From an uncultured Caldilineaceae bacterium (lineage in GTDB: Bacteria > Chloroflexota > Anaerolineae > Caldilineales > Caldilineaceae): 64,000 bases of DNA. The DNA is taken from the NCBI GenBank assembly GCA_951813625.1, contig CATOTS010000022.1, positions 62,001 through 126,000 of the forward strand, in the 5' to 3' direction. How positions within the stretch are numbered: position 1 is the stretch's first letter; every line of letters begins with the position of its first letter. Under the pieces are notes generated by a model. That model was not told where the DNA came from and searched no databases. It saw only the letters and a list, made by a program, of their open reading frames with translations. The translations under genes and the position numbers were made by a program. Shown one piece after another: positions 55,001 to 62,391 of the stretch.

Positions 55001-55410
55001 CGTACGCTGCGCCTCACCTGGTCGGCCAACGTCTGAAACCCGAGCTGGTGGTAGGCCGCGGCAAGCGCACTCGACAGGGCCTGGCTCGGCCCTGTCTGCG
55101 CTTGGAGGTCGAGGAATCTCTCAATCGCCTCCTCAAAACGGCGGTTGAGCAGGTCCTCGTAGCCATCGAAGGGGATCACGCCTCTGGCGGCGTAACCGGG
55201 CTTGTCCGGCAGGTGAAATCTATGGATGGCGTGCAGGAAAAACAGTGCCCGCACACGTTCATATAGGTTGTCACTCTCCCGCCGCAGACGGTCCAACGCT
55301 TCGCACTCTTGCAACAGCGTCTCCGCCGGCGCACAGCGGGCGAACCCTTCAAGAGAGCGGTTGCGCGTTTCCTGGTCTGTTGCGGTGATGATTCCGACCA
55401 GCGTGCTCAT
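52078..55410 (-). CDS. Bifunctional GHMP sugar kinase / UDPGP-type sugar-1-phosphate nucleotidyltransferase
   Basis: A 1,110-residue fusion. The first ~610 residues are a fucokinase-like GHMP kinase: an N-terminal helical region, then LNVSIDLSVHDIG, the ATP loop GIPKGSRLAVSTSLLA (314-329) and the motif LGGMSGGGMGFIF near 525-540. The last ~400 residues resemble UDP-sugar pyrophosphorylases: LAGGAGSRWSQGAGVVKALN at about 738-757, VFTTSYLTHGAIADAL, MMHNIDTVGANVDP and a binding strand FRLTYYNSNTFWITIDRLL. Together they could turn a free sugar into a nucleotide sugar in two steps. In known FKP-type fusions the nucleotidyltransferase is N-terminal; here the order is reversed. It is 155 nt downstream of a GalU-like gene on the same strand. 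The sugar is unknown. Confidence 0.8.
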   Translation of the reverse strand: MSTLVGIITATDQETRNRSLEGFARCAPAETLLQECEALDRLRRESDNLYERVRALFFLHAIHRFHLPDKPGYAARGVIPFDGYEDLLNRRFEEAIERFLDLQAQTGPSQALSSALAAAYHQLGFQTLADQVRRSVRSLAGNQWMFRVGHPSDHPLRVVAGLRRPLGDGLFPLLREATPVRMDLTHSGWSDIFFLGMDYPEGARVLNVSIDLSVHDIGEAGGAAPRPPVEGFLRVIDRPVLRLVSVDLEASAEISSFAELFDFARDHLGLLKAALIAAGIVPPGMEGAYQPLADLLAQLVGNGHGIELVSKVNGIPKGSRLAVSTSLLACLITVCMRATGQVRSLTGGLSEEERRLVAARAILGEWLGGSGGGWQDSGGIWPGIKLIQGKLSAKGDPEFGISRGRLLPSHHLFGRDEVSEETRQALQASLVLVHGGMAQDVGPVLEMVTEKYLLRSEKEWAGRRQAIGTLDEILALLKAGEVRAIGAATERNFDGPIQSIIPWAGNLYTDRLIQQARAEFGANFWGFWMLGGMSGGGMGFIFDPRHKAAGMARLQEIMRDTKMGMERAVPFAMEPVVYDFAINERGTWAELQSKGKALMPPAYYRLTVPDVLRRDRWQLSPGQRAELDAFSADSRTDPALVDVLPSLLERMLPRNQDTGADGASLAALLEENAFDRAQHEQIRGDLRSGRIGLAQNRLPTRTLIEEVDTPEIADAGAALPERLHKVGAAALRAGEVAVVTLAGGAGSRWSQGAGVVKALNPFVRLSGRHRSFVEIHMAKGRRSGRLHGTPLPQVFTTSYLTHGAIADALHEADHYGYAGPLQLSPGRSIGLRMVPMVRDLRFAWEETSRQILDLQAQKVQESLHGALIEWARAEGEGSDYTDNVPAQCIHPVGHWYELPNLLRNGVLRQLLEERPQLKYLMMHNIDTVGANVDPALLGLHISGQKTMTAEVINRQLEDRGGGLAKVNGRLRLIEGLALPHEEIEFRLTYYNSNTFWITIDRLLAVLGLDRASLGNEDAVAGALRRMAARMPTYVTLKEVKKRWGRGQEDIFPVCQFEKLWGDMTALPEMDCGYAVVPRRRGQQLKEVAQLDGWLRDGSAAYVEQLCDWGD

Positions 55411-55530
55411 CTTGCCTCAAATCTGCCTGTTATCTGCTACGTCCGATGTCGAATCCGTCAAGATCTGAAACAAAAAGCGACAACTCTGCCCCAGGAATGG
55501 GAGCCCCAACCATCAACCAAGAACGAAAAA

Positions 55531-55558
55531 CTGAAAACTGAAAACTGAAAGCTGAAAA
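55531..55558. repeat. 7-bp tandem repeat ctgaaaa
   Basis: Four units, ctgaaaa, ctgaaaa, ctgaaag, ctgaaaa, between the GalU-like gene stop and the kinase-fusion start, in a purine-rich stretch. Confidence 0.7.
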
Positions 55559-55565
55559 CGAAGAA

Positions 55566-56480
55566 CTAGAAACTCTCCCCTTCCTGCATCGAACGGGTCA
55601 TCAGCAGGTCAAGCAGCCTGGTCAGCATCTCGTCCCGGTCCCGCCCATTCAGGGCCAGCGCGAGCTGGGCGGTGAGCAGGCCGTACTTGACGCCGATATC
55701 GAGGCGCATGCCCTCCTGCTCAAGTGCCAGGAACTGCTCACGTTGGGCGAGAATATGCAACGCGGCGGAAAGCGAAAGCCCCGATTCCGGCTTGGGGATC
55801 GCCCCTGTCCCATCCGGCGGCGCGGCTGCGTCCTGAACGGAACGAGAAGGCGACAGCAGCTCGTCCAGTATCCCCATGACTTTCGCGGTGAGCACGTGGA
55901 TGCCGAAGAAGCAGAGATAGTGGCCCGCACGCAGCCCGGAGGCCACCAGCCGCTGCTCCGCTTCGGTCGGCGTGGGCTTCTCGATCACCGTCTCGACCTG
56001 GTACAGCCCGGTCTGGCCGGCCAGACGGTGCCCGCCCACCGCGCCAAAGTAGGGCAGGAGCGTCTCTCGCGTCGCCTGCACGGCGGAGACGGAGCAAGCG
56101 TGCGCACGCGCAACCTCCACCACGTCCGCTGTGCATCGTCCGCCGCTCGGTCGAACGTAAAGGTGGTCCCCCACCAGGTGCAGAAATGGGTCGCTGCCGA
56201 CAAAGTCACGCGCACAGTAGACCGCGTGCGCGTAGCCGAGCTGCTCGGCCTGCTGCACGAACTGGAGCCGCCCCGCATGCTCACCGACCGTGGCGGTATA
56301 CGCGGCCTCATCCCCGGGATGTACTACGACGCAGATCTCGTCGACGCCGGCGTCGATCACCTCCTCGACAAGGATGCGCAGCACCGACTTTTCCACGCCG
56401 TCGCGGTCAATGATCATCTGCAGGGGCAGATTTCGCTGCGTGCGCCTGGCCGCGGTGATGACTGCTTTGGTGATTTCCAT
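55566..56480 (-). CDS. GalU-like nucleotidyltransferase with a degenerate nucleotide-binding loop
   Basis: A 304-residue protein of the GalU/nucleotidyltransferase family. The start follows GGAGA at 7 nt. It keeps the later motifs: [59 protein letters not shown] (metal Asp) and [13 protein letters not shown], followed by [16 protein letters not shown]. The N-terminal loop, canonically GxGTRxxPxTK, reads [17 protein letters not shown], so the Gly-rich part is replaced. It lies directly upstream of the kinase-pyrophosphorylase gene and may be a regulatory or partner subunit; it may still be active with a variant loop. Confidence 0.82.
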   Translation of the reverse strand: MEITKAVITAARRTQRNLPLQMIIDRDGVEKSVLRILVEEVIDAGVDEICVVVHPGDEAAYTATVGEHAGRLQFVQQAEQLGYAHAVYCARDFVGSDPFLHLVGDHLYVRPSGGRCTADVVEVARAHACSVSAVQATRETLLPYFGAVGGHRLAGQTGLYQVETVIEKPTPTEAEQRLVASGLRAGHYLCFFGIHVLTAKVMGILDELLSPSRSVQDAAAPPDGTGAIPKPESGLSLSAALHILAQREQFLALEQEGMRLDIGVKYGLLTAQLALALNGRDRDEMLTRLLDLLMTRSMQEGESF

Positions 56481-56627
56481 CTTTCATTCTCCGGCGCCGA
56501 AGCCTTGCAAAACCAATGCGAATTTCTGGCAGAAACTTGGTCTGCTTGGGAGACTATGCTAAACTTCTGGCCGAAGTCCGCCAATCTCAAGAAACCTTCC
56601 ACCGGTCCACAATCAGGAGAAATCTCC

Positions 56628-57050
56628 ATGACAGTGCGTAACGCCTCCGCCACCTGGAATGGCACACTCAACGAAGGCTCCGGCTCCATGAAGCTGGGCA
56701 GCGGCCTCTACGAAGGGCCTTTCAGTTTCGCCTCCCGTTTCGAGTCCGGCGACGGCACCAACCCGGAAGAGCTGATCGGCGCCGCCCACGCCGGCTGCTA
56801 TTCGATGTTCATCTCCGCCCTGATGAGCGGCGACGGCTTCACGCCCACCAGCGTCAACACCACCGCCGCCGTCCACCTGACCGACGGACCGGCAATCAGC
56901 AAAATCGAGTTGACCTGCCGAGCGGAAGTTCCCGGCCTCTCGGCCGACAAGTTCGCCGAGTACGCCGCCCAGGCCAAGGAGGGCTGCCCCGTCTCGAAGG
57001 CGCTCGCCGCCGTCGACGAGATCGTACTCGATGCCGCCCTGGTCGGTTGA
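56628..57050 (+). CDS. OsmC family peroxiredoxin-like protein
   Basis: A 140-residue protein of the OsmC branch (hydroperoxide reductase). The start at 56628 has the site CAGGAGA. The two redox cysteines are C57 in AAHAGCYSMF and C120 in AKEGCPVSKA; the preceding strand TNPEELIGAAHAGC is diagnostic, with R37-E48 also in place. It would reduce organic hydroperoxides in the cytoplasm with dihydrolipoyl or thioredoxin electrons. It is divergent from the GalU-like gene and followed by a pheA relic. Confidence 0.93.
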   Translation: MTVRNASATWNGTLNEGSGSMKLGSGLYEGPFSFASRFESGDGTNPEELIGAAHAGCYSMFISALMSGDGFTPTSVNTTAAVHLTDGPAISKIELTCRAEVPGLSADKFAEYAAQAKEGCPVSKALAAVDEIVLDAALVG

Positions 57051-57093
57051 CAGGGCGCGCCACCCATTTTAGCAGCACAACCGACAGGTGTAG

Positions 57094-57432
57094 AAACAGT
57101 CCATCCCGGTCGATACTGAACGGGCGTCGCCTTCCAAGACCTCCCCCGTCTTTGCGACGCCGCATTACCCCGGCCTCTTTTACAGCTGTCTTGGAGAGTC
57201 CGCCGAGCGAAATATCAATCTCGTCAAGCTGGAGAGCCGTCCACGCCGCAAGCGGCCCTGGCAGTATGTTTTACGCCTGGATCTTGAGGGGCACTCGCAA
57301 GCGCCGGACCGTAGCGCCGCGGTTCTGGGGCTGCTCAACCGTGCGGCGTTTGTCAAGATGTTGGGCTACTGTCCCGCGGCGGCGCAGCCCACCGATGAGC
57401 AGTTCGCGCAGGAGGTCTTGCTGCAAATTTAA
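57094..57432 (+). pseudogene. Prephenate dehydratase ACT-domain relic
   Basis: A clean frame of 112 codons without a start matches the regulatory ACT domain of the intact pheA just downstream: [19 protein letters not shown] matches [19 protein letters not shown], then [19 protein letters not shown] matches [19 protein letters not shown], and [19 protein letters not shown] matches [19 protein letters not shown]. It stops with TAA at 57430-57432. The catalytic part is missing. The 5' break lies soon after the OsmC gene. It is the remnant of a tandem duplication. Confidence 0.85.
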
Positions 57433-57534
57433 GAAGTCAATGGCCCTGATTTCTGGATCGATGAGAATCTTTCGCACCGGCGAAAGGTTTAAGCAGCATC
57501 TTTTTTCCATTTATGGGAAACGGAGTGTGGTTCG

Positions 57535-58392
57535 GTGACCATTGTCGCATTCCAGGGAGAGCATGGCGCCTTTTCCGAAGAAGCAAGCCATCAACATTTC
57601 GGAGCTGAGGCAAATACAGTGTCCTGCCAGACGTTTGAGGAACTCTTTGCAACTCTGGACGAGGACCGGGCCACAGTGGGAGTCGTGCCGGTGGAGAACT
57701 CTGCCGCCGGCAGCATCAATAAAGCCAGTGATCTGCTGTTGAACCATGACTTGCGCATTCAGGGCGAAATCATTACGCGCGTTCAACACAACTTGCTGAC
57801 AGTACCTGGCAATGGCGGCAAAATCAAGCAGGTGCGCAGCCATACGCAGGCATTGGCACAGTGCGAAGAATTTCTCAACCGCCACGGCTACGAGGCCGTT
57901 CCCTGGTATAACACAGCTGGCAGCGCCAAAGATCTGGCGCAGTGCCCGCAGCCGGAAGTGGCCGTGATCGCCAGTGCCCTGGCCGCGAGAATCTATGGCC
58001 TTGAGATCGTTCGGGAGAACATCGAGGATACGAACTATAACTACACTCGTTTCCTTATCATCGGCAAAGGCGAAGCGCAACAGACACGTGATTCAAAGAC
58101 CTCTATCGTCTTTGCCACACCGCACAATCCTGACGGCCTGTCGGCTTGCATCAGCGAACTTGCCGACCGCAAAATCAAACTCTTGCGATTGGTGAGCCGC
58201 CCGCGCCGCGATTACCCGTGGCAGTATGTATTTTACATCGATTTCGAGGGCCACTGGAGAGAACCGGACTGTGGCGCTGCCATTCTTGGTCTGGTCAACC
58301 ATGCGGCATTTGTCAAGATGTTGGGTAGCTATCCCGCGGCGGAAAAGCCCATTGAGGATTCATACGCACAGAAAACACTATTGCAAGTCTGA
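57535..58392 (+). CDS. pheA: Prephenate dehydratase
   Basis: A 285-residue monofunctional enzyme of phenylalanine synthesis, making phenylpyruvate from prephenate. The start is GTG at 57535 with CGGAGTG upstream. The catalytic domain shows [31 protein letters not shown] (102-110) and the T-R-F motif in [11 protein letters not shown]. The ACT domain (about 191-270) has [19 protein letters not shown] and [17 protein letters not shown], the phenylalanine-sensing part. No chorismate mutase domain is fused. It lies 102 nt after the ACT relic. Feedback inhibition by phenylalanine is expected from the ACT domain. Confidence 0.95.
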   Translation: MTIVAFQGEHGAFSEEASHQHFGAEANTVSCQTFEELFATLDEDRATVGVVPVENSAAGSINKASDLLLNHDLRIQGEIITRVQHNLLTVPGNGGKIKQVRSHTQALAQCEEFLNRHGYEAVPWYNTAGSAKDLAQCPQPEVAVIASALAARIYGLEIVRENIEDTNYNYTRFLIIGKGEAQQTRDSKTSIVFATPHNPDGLSACISELADRKIKLLRLVSRPRRDYPWQYVFYIDFEGHWREPDCGAAILGLVNHAAFVKMLGSYPAAEKPIEDSYAQKTLLQV

Positions 58393-58479
58393 CGTAGATC
58401 CCAATTGACATCTTGAGTATTGGTCAAGAGTACCTGATCTGAGGGAGAATCATCTGACAGACTCATTTCTTGAAAAAAG

Positions 58480-58725
58480 GTCACTACTCAGCCTCATTCA
58501 GCCTGCGACGCTGAAAGAGGCGAGTGAAGGTGTTTTCTCTCTCCTTGCCTTTTGGACGGTCGGGCCTTCGGCCCTCCCTTGTGCGGGGGGACTCCCCCCG
58601 CAACGCCCCCCTCCAAAACCATCGCTCACCGACGGTACGCCCTATTCCCTGCAGTGGGGCTCATCCAACGCGGCGTCTGCCAACCGAATACGCAATCAGA
58701 TTGCCTGAATAGCGGCAGCGATCAA
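58480..58725 (+). mobile_element. MITE-like element, family A copy 4 (3'-truncated)
   Basis: It begins tcactactcag (cf. gtaactactcag of copy 1), has the gcgagtgaaggtgttttctc segment, the double-hairpin core (58553-58617), the ctcaccgacggtacg and aaccgaatacgcaatcaga segments, and then fades after about 58725. The far inverted repeat is missing. It lies just downstream of pheA in the same orientation as copy 1. Confidence 0.75.
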
Positions 58726-58982
58726 AGGCTGGCGATCGTTGACATTCTAATGTCCTGTCATAGAAGGCCGGCATCGACAGCTTGCCTGCCTGCTGTCTCA
58801 TCTCTTGCTCGCCTGATTCCTGAAGCGAATACCGCCGCGTGAGCCGCTGCCGTTAACTGTCTCCACCACAAAAAACCAGATGTATCATAGTTCAGACAGA
58901 TGTCATCGTGCCCTGGTCAAAACAGGCTCTGTATAAGCCTTGATAGTTACAACAAAGTGAAGCGACGATAGTTCAACCGGAT

Positions 58983-59236
58983 ATGGAGAATTGGGGCCAG
59001 ACGCCGGCCGATCTGCGCGTTTTGTCGGTTGAAGCCAAAGGTGCCCGCAGCCGTGAACGTTTTCTGGCGCTGCATATGATCGCCGATAGCAAACGAGTGC
59101 CTGCCGCCGGGCGCGCACGATCGGACGCACCAAGGAAACAGTCCTGGATTGGGTACATCGCTACAATCAGTTAGGGCCCGAAGCAGTGTTCTGTCGTCAT
59201 TCGGGTGGTTGTCCTCCGTCTGTGCCCTATATTTGA
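58983..59236 (+). pseudogene. IS630-type transposase N-terminal remnant
   Basis: Two frames joined by a shift near 59115 read MENWGQTPADLRVLSVEAKG, then RSRERFLALHMIADSKR, then IGRTKETVLDWVHRYNQLGP and EAVFCRHSGG. This is the N-terminal HTH region of an IS630-like transposase (WGQTP...LR...RERFLALYMI...TVxxWVHxYN). The catalytic part is absent. It is not related in detail to the IS630 relic at 16396-17178. Confidence 0.65.
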
Positions 59237-59257
59237 ACTCGACCCAGTCCACGCTGC

Positions 59258-59356
59258 GCGGTCCAGCCTGACGCGCATGTGGTCTTCTGCAGCCAGGTGC
59301 TGCCCGGCTTCTGGTTTCGCCCGGACCGGTTCTGGGAAGGCAGGTTGGCAGGATGA
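59258..59356 (+). pseudogene. Uma2-family endonuclease C-terminal remnant
   Basis: Thirty-two codons, AVQPDAHVVFCSQVLPGFWF then RPDRFWEGRLAG and stop, match the C-terminal end of Uma2 (DUF820) putative endonucleases, where 'SxVLPGFWLRxxWFW' is common. It is only a tail and sits next to the IS630-type remnant. Confidence 0.45.
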
Positions 59357-59443
59357 AGGAGTTGCTGCAACCCGTGCAGGCGGGCCTTGAATCGGAGCGG
59401 CACGGGGCGTTCGCGGCAAGGCTGGCAGCTAGTTAGCGGACGC

Positions 59444-59508
59444 AGGGCCGTGACACAGGGCCGTGATCCAGGGCCCTGACACAGGGCCCTGACATAGGGC
59501 CAGAATAG
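59444..59508. repeat. 13-bp tandem repeat, five units
   Basis: Units agggccgtgacac, agggccgtgatcc, agggccctgacac, agggccctgacat and agggccagaatag from 59444 to 59508. The array lies 9 nt beyond the stop of the ThDP-dependent enzyme gene on the minus strand. The units contain partly complementary agggcc words and can form alternative hairpins, possibly acting in 3' end formation. Confidence 0.75.
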
Positions 59509-59517
59509 GCACTCCGT

Positions 59518-61161
59518 TCAGATCATTACATCCTCTCTTGGCGCCCAGGCGGCGGTCATTCCCCATGTCGGCACTGGCATTTCACCGACCGGAACTTCAA
59601 TCAGCACCGGCTTGTCTGCCGCGAAGGCGTCTATCAAGGCGTCGCGCAGGGCTTCGGGCGTACGAACCCGGGCGGCTTCGGCTCCGAACGAGCGGGCAAA
59701 TGCGACAAAATCGGGATTGTGCAGCTGGCTGGCGATAAGGCGGCCGCCGTAACGCTGCTTTTGCAAGCGGCGCACGTTGCCGTAAGCGTCGTCGTTAAAG
59801 ACGACATTCACCGTGTTGATGCCGTGCTGCATGGCTGTCGCCAATTCGGTGGCGCCGAAGAGGAAGCCGCCGTCGCCGGAGACCGAAAGAACGGCGCGAT
59901 CGGGTGCGGCAACTTTGGCGCCCAGCGCTGTGGCAAAGCCCCAACCCAAGGTCCCCTGATAGCTGGACGTCAAATAGGTGCGCGGCTCGTAGACGGGCAT
60001 TGCCACTCGACTGGCATATCCGATCTGGGTAAGTTCCTCGACATAGATGCCATTGTCCGGCAGCGCGTCGCGAATGGCGCGGATGAATCCCATCTGAGGT
60101 TGAACCTGCTCACAGACGGCGTTCATCTGTTCACGCAAGGCTGACATCTCGTCGCCGCGGGAGGGCCGCTGTCGGTTGTGGCGGGCCAAGGCGGGCAGCA
60201 GGGCGCGCAAGGCAGCGCGACTGTCGGCCACAAGCGAAAGGTCGGGCGCCCGCAGGCGCGAAAGCTCACGCGGATCGATGTCGACACGTATCAGGGTCTG
60301 GTTATCAGGCTGCTTCCATAGCATCAAGGGCATGGTCATGCGAGTGCCGATGGCGATGACAGCGTCGGCCTGCTCCCATAGGCTTGGGCCGGCGCCGTAG
60401 GTATAGCTGAAGGGGTGGCGGCTGGAGAGGATGCCGCGTCCGCTGCCGCTGGCGATTACCGGCGCCTGCAAGGTCTCGGCCAGGGCGCGGACCTGCTCGG
60501 AGGCCTCGATAGCGCCTCCACCGACAAAGATCAGGGGATTGCGCGCCTTGCCCAGGATGCGGGCGGCCTCTTCAATCGCGTCGCTGTCAACTGCAGGACG
60601 GCGCACGGCGAGGGGCTTAGAGTCGGAGTCGAAGTCGGCCTTTCCGTAAAGCGTATTCATCGGCAATTCCAGACCGACGGGGCGGGGGCGGTCGGAGCGC
60701 ATTTCACTGAGCGCGGTCGCCAGCAGGGGGAGCACCTCGGCCGGCGTTTCGACGCGCCTGGCCCACTTTGTGAGCGATCGCAAGACCCCCAACTGATCAG
60801 GAGTCTCGTGCAGCACGCCGTATTCGCGGCCGATATGGTCTGTGTGGATTTGGCCGGTGAGGCAGAGGAGGGGGGCATTGGCGGCGTAGGCGGTGGCGAG
60901 GGCGGCGGAGGCGTTGAGAAATCCGGGGCCGGGCACAACGACGTAGACGCCGGTCTTGCCGGATGCCAGCGCGTAGCCGAGCGCCATGTATCCTGCGCCC
61001 TGTTCATGGCGCGTGTGGATGAGACGCATGCGGTCGCCGACATCATAGACGGCGTTGTAGAAGTGGTCACTCTGGATGCCGGGCAGGCCGAAGATGGTGT
61101 CGATGCCGTGGGCAAGAAGGCCATGCACCAGGGCTTCGCCGCCGGTCCAAGTTGTCGTCAT
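59518..61161 (-). CDS. Thiamine-diphosphate-dependent enzyme (acetolactate-synthase/decarboxylase family)
   Basis: A 547-residue protein of the ThDP enzyme superfamily. The PYR domain has the catalytic glutamate E53 in THRHEQGAGYMA and VVVPGPGFLNASAALATAYA. The central domain has ASGSGRGILSSRHPF and VIAIGTRMTMPL. The PP domain carries the ThDP-Mg site GDGG(429)FLFGATELATA with ND at about 457-458 in VVFNDDAYGN. Similarity to acetolactate-synthase catalytic subunits is general, but no FAD-domain details or regulatory subunit is seen, so oxo-acid decarboxylase or ligase activity is equally possible. A GAGGAG site precedes the start. It lies just after an enolase-superfamily pseudogene on the same strand. 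Confidence 0.88.
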   Translation of the reverse strand: MTTTWTGGEALVHGLLAHGIDTIFGLPGIQSDHFYNAVYDVGDRMRLIHTRHEQGAGYMALGYALASGKTGVYVVVPGPGFLNASAALATAYAANAPLLCLTGQIHTDHIGREYGVLHETPDQLGVLRSLTKWARRVETPAEVLPLLATALSEMRSDRPRPVGLELPMNTLYGKADFDSDSKPLAVRRPAVDSDAIEEAARILGKARNPLIFVGGGAIEASEQVRALAETLQAPVIASGSGRGILSSRHPFSYTYGAGPSLWEQADAVIAIGTRMTMPLMLWKQPDNQTLIRVDIDPRELSRLRAPDLSLVADSRAALRALLPALARHNRQRPSRGDEMSALREQMNAVCEQVQPQMGFIRAIRDALPDNGIYVEELTQIGYASRVAMPVYEPRTYLTSSYQGTLGWGFATALGAKVAAPDRAVLSVSGDGGFLFGATELATAMQHGINTVNVVFNDDAYGNVRRLQKQRYGGRLIASQLHNPDFVAFARSFGAEAARVRTPEALRDALIDAFAADKPVLIEVPVGEMPVPTWGMTAAWAPREDVMI

Positions 61162-61185
61162 AGGGTGGGCTCCTCGCCGCCGGCG

Positions 61186-61610
61186 CTAGTGCGCGACCGA
61201 ACCCTCGGCGTGAATGTTGCCGGCGATCTTTTTGAGCTGATAAAAAAAGTTGGCAACTTCGCTCTCGTCGATCTCAAAGCCGATGCCCGGCCGGTCGCGG
61301 ACGTGAAGATAGCCCCCATCCCGCTCCAGCGGACGGTCGACGACTTCGTTGAAGGCGTCATCGACCGTGTTGCTCTCCATCAGCACGTAGCTGGGGATGG
61401 CTGCGTCGAGCTGTCAGAAAGTGGCGATATTGACGGGGCCGCCCATCAGGTGGAGGAAGACGCCGACGAATGCTGCTTCGGCGATGGCCGCGACCCTTTT
61501 GGCCTGGGCAAAGCCGCCGGCCAGGGGGAGAACGGGGCGGATGAAACTGAGAATTTTGCCGTCGATGAGGTCCTGGAACTGAAAAATGTTGTAGAAGCGC
61601 CCGCCGGCTC
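61186..61610 (-). pseudogene. Enolase-superfamily (mandelate racemase/galactonate dehydratase-like) C-terminal pseudogene
   Basis: The frame reads FYNIFQFQDLIDGKILSFIR, PVLPLAGGFAQAKRVAAIAE, AAFVGVFLHLMGGPVNIATF, a TGA (61414-61416), then QLDAAIPSYVLMESNTVDDA and DGGYLHVRDRPGIGFEIDES, ending VAH. This is the C-terminal third of a sugar-acid dehydratase, including the H of FLHLMG. The N-terminal two thirds are gone, replaced at about 61607 by an ISKra4-like transposase piece. It lies 24 nt upstream of the ThDP gene, so the two were once an operon. Confidence 0.8.
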
Positions 61611-62208
61611 CGGTATCTCGCGCCTGACCGCCCCTGTCTCCTTGCTCGGCATCTCCATCGTAGCCTGCGCTTCTTCCGCCTGGCGCACGACCAGTTGCCT
61701 GCGATGCGTTTCGACCAACTCATGGAGACTACCTTTGGACTGACCGACGTGCTTCAACTCGCTAAACTGGGCCGCAGCCCGCCCATAGGAGGGTGTCTCC
61801 ACGCTCATCCGCAGCGCCTGGGCAATCGTCGCCGGCGTCCAACTACGTCGCGTCAGGTGGAGCCTTCGATCCAGGGCGAAAATTCTCTCGCCCACATTCC
61901 GGACAACGATGATGTCCCGGCTCGGTTTTCACCTCCCCGTCGGCGTGAAGCGCCTTCCGACGCCGCTTACCACTCGGCTTCATCTTCTCCCCACACGCCG
62001 GACAGACCACCTCTTCATGCCTCCCATCCTCATTTTTCTGTGCCAATTCCTCCAGCAGTTCCCCCATTAACTCCTGCCGCAGCGGCGCCAACTCCGCCGC
62101 CATCTCGTCCAACGTAGCCTGCGGGCGCTCTGCATCCCGCGCCCACATCCGCTCAAATACAGCTTCCGCCTCCTCCACAAATTTCGCCCTCGCCTTTTCC
62201 TTGTCCAT
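61607..62208 (-). mobile_element. ISKra4-like transposase 5' fragment (copy 2, frameshifted)
   Basis: It starts MDKEKARAKFVEEAEAVFER at 62208 after a GGGGG ribosome site, as in copy 1. The zinc-ribbon pair VCPACGEKM and RCPECGR is kept, then a frameshift near 61885 moves to IFALDRRLHLTRRSWTPATI. It continues past copy 1 through YGRAAAQFSELKHVGQSKGS and RREIPEPAG before meeting the enolase pseudogene. Catalytic residues of the DDE domain are not reached. Both copies lack the 3' part. Confidence 0.75.
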
Positions 62209-62391
62209 CTCCACCCCCTCCTTCTCGCTCAAATTTCGGATGCACTCACAATCGATGAACTGTATTGCATCCGCTGCTTTCTTTCCTGGCAGGCAGCCCT
62301 GAACGGGACGGCCGCCGCGAACGGCGGCAATCATTTGGAGACCGTCCACTCGGATAGACCAGTAGGCGCCACGACCCGCACTGCGCGCTCG

